Part shown: positions 62,671 through 64,000 of the stretch, one piece after another
How the letters are laid out: every line of letters starts with the position of its first letter
Position numbering within the stretch: the first letter of the stretch is position 1
NCBI RefSeq assembly: GCF_002001105.1
Contig: NZ_MUNP01000043.1
Location: forward strand, 62,001 to 126,000
From: Rhodanobacter sp. C06
GTDB taxonomy: Bacteria > Pseudomonadota > Gammaproteobacteria > Xanthomonadales > Rhodanobacteraceae
DNA: 64,000 nt
Direction: 5' to 3'
Notes under the pieces: generated by a model
Told to the model about the DNA's origin: nothing
Seen by the model: only the letters and a program-made list of their open reading frames with translations
The model's database searches: none
Translations under genes and position numbers: made by a program

Positions 62671-64000
62671 ATGGAAAGCCGTTCGTCGCGATGGATGTGG
62701 CTCGGCGCCTGCGCGTGGTTCGCCTGCGTCGGCGTGGTGCATGCCGACGGGTGCAAGCTGGCCAAGTACGGCACCTTGCCCGTGCAGATGGTCGGCGAAC
62801 GGGCCACCACGCAGGTCAAGGTGAACGGTGTCGACACGTCGTTCATTCTCGACACAGGCGCGTTCTTCAACTTCATGTCGCGCGCCGAAGCCGGGGCATT
62901 GAAGCTTCCGCTTTCACCCCCGCCCTACGACATGCGTATGCGCGGCATTGGCGGCTCGAGCGACGTGAAGGTCGCCCGGGTCAACGACTTCGGCATGCTC
63001 GACACGGTGTTCCACAACGTCCTGTTTCTGGCGGGTGGCTCGGATGCGGGACGCGGGGCGCTGGGCGCCAACATGCTCGACTCCGCGGACTTGGAGCTTG
63101 ATCTGGCGCATGGCAAGGTAACGCTGTTCCAGCCCGATGGTTGCCAAAAATCGGCGCTGGCCTACTGGTCGACGGGCCGCAATTACCAAGTCGCCGATCT
63201 GCATGCCGGCTACGGCAACGGGAGCGATCGGCGCAGTTTTGTCGACGTCACGATCAACGGCAGGAATTTCCGTGCCTTGCTGGACAGCGGCGCCACAGCC
63301 ACGTTGATCGACCGCCGCGCCGCTGAACGTGCGGGCATCGATCTCGACGAGTCCGGGGTCAAGGCGGGCCCCCGCATTCACGGCATCGGCGACAAGAGCG
63401 ATCAAACCTGGATCGTGCCGGTCGACAAGTTTTCGGTGGGAACCGAAACGATCCAGCACAGCCAGATGCTGGTGATGGACGGCAGGATCGGCGACGGCTC
63501 GACCGACATCCTGCTGGGCGTCGATTTCATGTTGGCCCATCACATCTACATCGCCAACAGTCAGAAGAAGATGTACTTCACCTACAACGGCGGCCGCGTG
63601 TTTTCGTTGGATACCGCGTCGATCGGAACCAACGAGCCGGCCGCCGCCGCGGCGAAGGACGCCGGCGACGAACCCAGGGCGGCGGCCGATTACGCGTTGC
63701 GCGGCCAGGCGCGCCTGGCGCGCGGCGAACTAGCCAATGCGCGCTCCGACCTGGATGCGGCCATCCGGCTCGACCCGAACAACGCCAACGATTACCTGAT
63801 CCGCGCCCGCGACCTGGCCGCGAGCAAGCAGCCCGATGCGGCCTTGGCCGACCTGGACAAGGCGATCCAGCTCGATCCGAAGAACTTCGACGCCTTGCTG
63901 ATGCGCGCCCGCATGCGGCATGCGAAAAAGGATTTGGCAGGCGCTGCGGCGGACGTCGCGGCGGCGCGTCCGCTCGCGCCGTCCGGTTCGATGCAGTCCT
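62671..64000 (+). CDS. Secreted double retropepsin-like aspartic protease with TPR region (partial)
   Basis: Open to the window end; 443 codons seen from ATG 62671 (GGAGAG just upstream; ATG 62659 possible). Signal peptide to V-H-A. Two retropepsin-like domains, with catalytic Asp61 in F-I-L-D-T-G and Asp205 in L-L-D-S-G-A-T-A-T-L-I-D, each followed by a second G-x-D-x-L strand (L-G-A-N-M-L, I-L-L-G-V-D-F). TPR-like helices follow from about residue 345 (A-I-R-L-D-P-N-N, A-I-Q-L-D-P-K-N). Probably periplasmic. The natural substrate and the full length are unknown. Confidence 0.82.
   Translation, partial: MESRSSRWMWLGACAWFACVGVVHADGCKLAKYGTLPVQMVGERATTQVKVNGVDTSFILDTGAFFNFMSRAEAGALKLPLSPPPYDMRMRGIGGSSDVKVARVNDFGMLDTVFHNVLFLAGGSDAGRGALGANMLDSADLELDLAHGKVTLFQPDGCQKSALAYWSTGRNYQVADLHAGYGNGSDRRSFVDVTINGRNFRALLDSGATATLIDRRAAERAGIDLDESGVKAGPRIHGIGDKSDQTWIVPVDKFSVGTETIQHSQMLVMDGRIGDGSTDILLGVDFMLAHHIYIANSQKKMYFTYNGGRVFSLDTASIGTNEPAAAAAKDAGDEPRAAADYALRGQARLARGELANARSDLDAAIRLDPNNANDYLIRARDLAASKQPDAALADLDKAIQLDPKNFDALLMRARMRHAKKDLAGAAADVAAARPLAPSGSMQS

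Overview
The window is GC-rich, densely coded chromosomal DNA with no rRNA, tRNA, prophage or insertion sequence that I can recognise, and no gene-free stretch longer than about 300 bases. Gene content (SecB, a CPA2 antiporter, PutA, a DUF2244-coxB-ctaD-coxC locus, sugar-type TonB-dependent receptors, REP-like palindromes of the GTAGGAGCGGCTTC type) points to a gammaproteobacterium of the Xanthomonadales/Lysobacterales, most likely Rhodanobacteraceae (Rhodanobacter/Dyella-like). This placement is inferred from gene content and sequence style only.

Layout. 1-3057: the end of a rightward operon (AMP-forming ligase, HemK-like methyltransferase with a changed active-site motif, NadE-family protein, double GNAT protein), probably a specialised biosynthetic or modification cluster. 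3114-3713: a leftward nitroreductase. 3871-8057: a tightly overlapping leftward operon for an ABC-2/GldG-type transporter ending in mutM. 8233-10635: fatty acid desaturase, a DUF3016 protein and rpmB-rpmG. 10926-15614: secB-gpsA, a REP palindrome and an SNF2 helicase. 16534-28495: a carbohydrate (beta-glucoside) utilisation locus made of a flavin-dependent halogenase, TonB receptor, sugar/H+ symporter, GH3 beta-glucosidase, LacI regulator, HAD phosphatase and glucokinase. Three copies of the palindrome TGACAGCGCTGTCA mark its two promoters. A second, 3'-only copy of the HAD gene lies at the far end, so the halogenase-to-LacI part is bracketed by two HAD sequences in the same orientation.

28664-44338: mostly single genes (sedolisin protease, hemB, alpha/beta hydrolase, a LysR-controlled carboxymuconolactone decarboxylase/DUF4865/tautomerase operon, glutaminyl cyclase, Kef-type antiporter, family 9 glycosyltransferase, a 1160-residue membrane-anchored ankyrin protein, YcgL, FadL porin). 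44569-52222: a leftward operon of parallel beta-helix lipoprotein, diheme cytochrome lipoprotein, TonB receptor and coniferyl-aldehyde-type dehydrogenase, with an AraC regulator upstream. This is the best candidate here for a poorly described system. 52366-54546: SDR, divergent winged-helix regulator and an Mrr-type endonuclease.

54629-64000: a simple-repeat patch, the bifunctional proline catabolic enzyme PutA (with half of a REP palindrome inside its coding sequence), the aa3-type cytochrome c oxidase genes (coxB, ctaD, a 59-residue membrane protein, coxC; no ctaG between them), and the start of a secreted double retropepsin/TPR protein that runs off the window.
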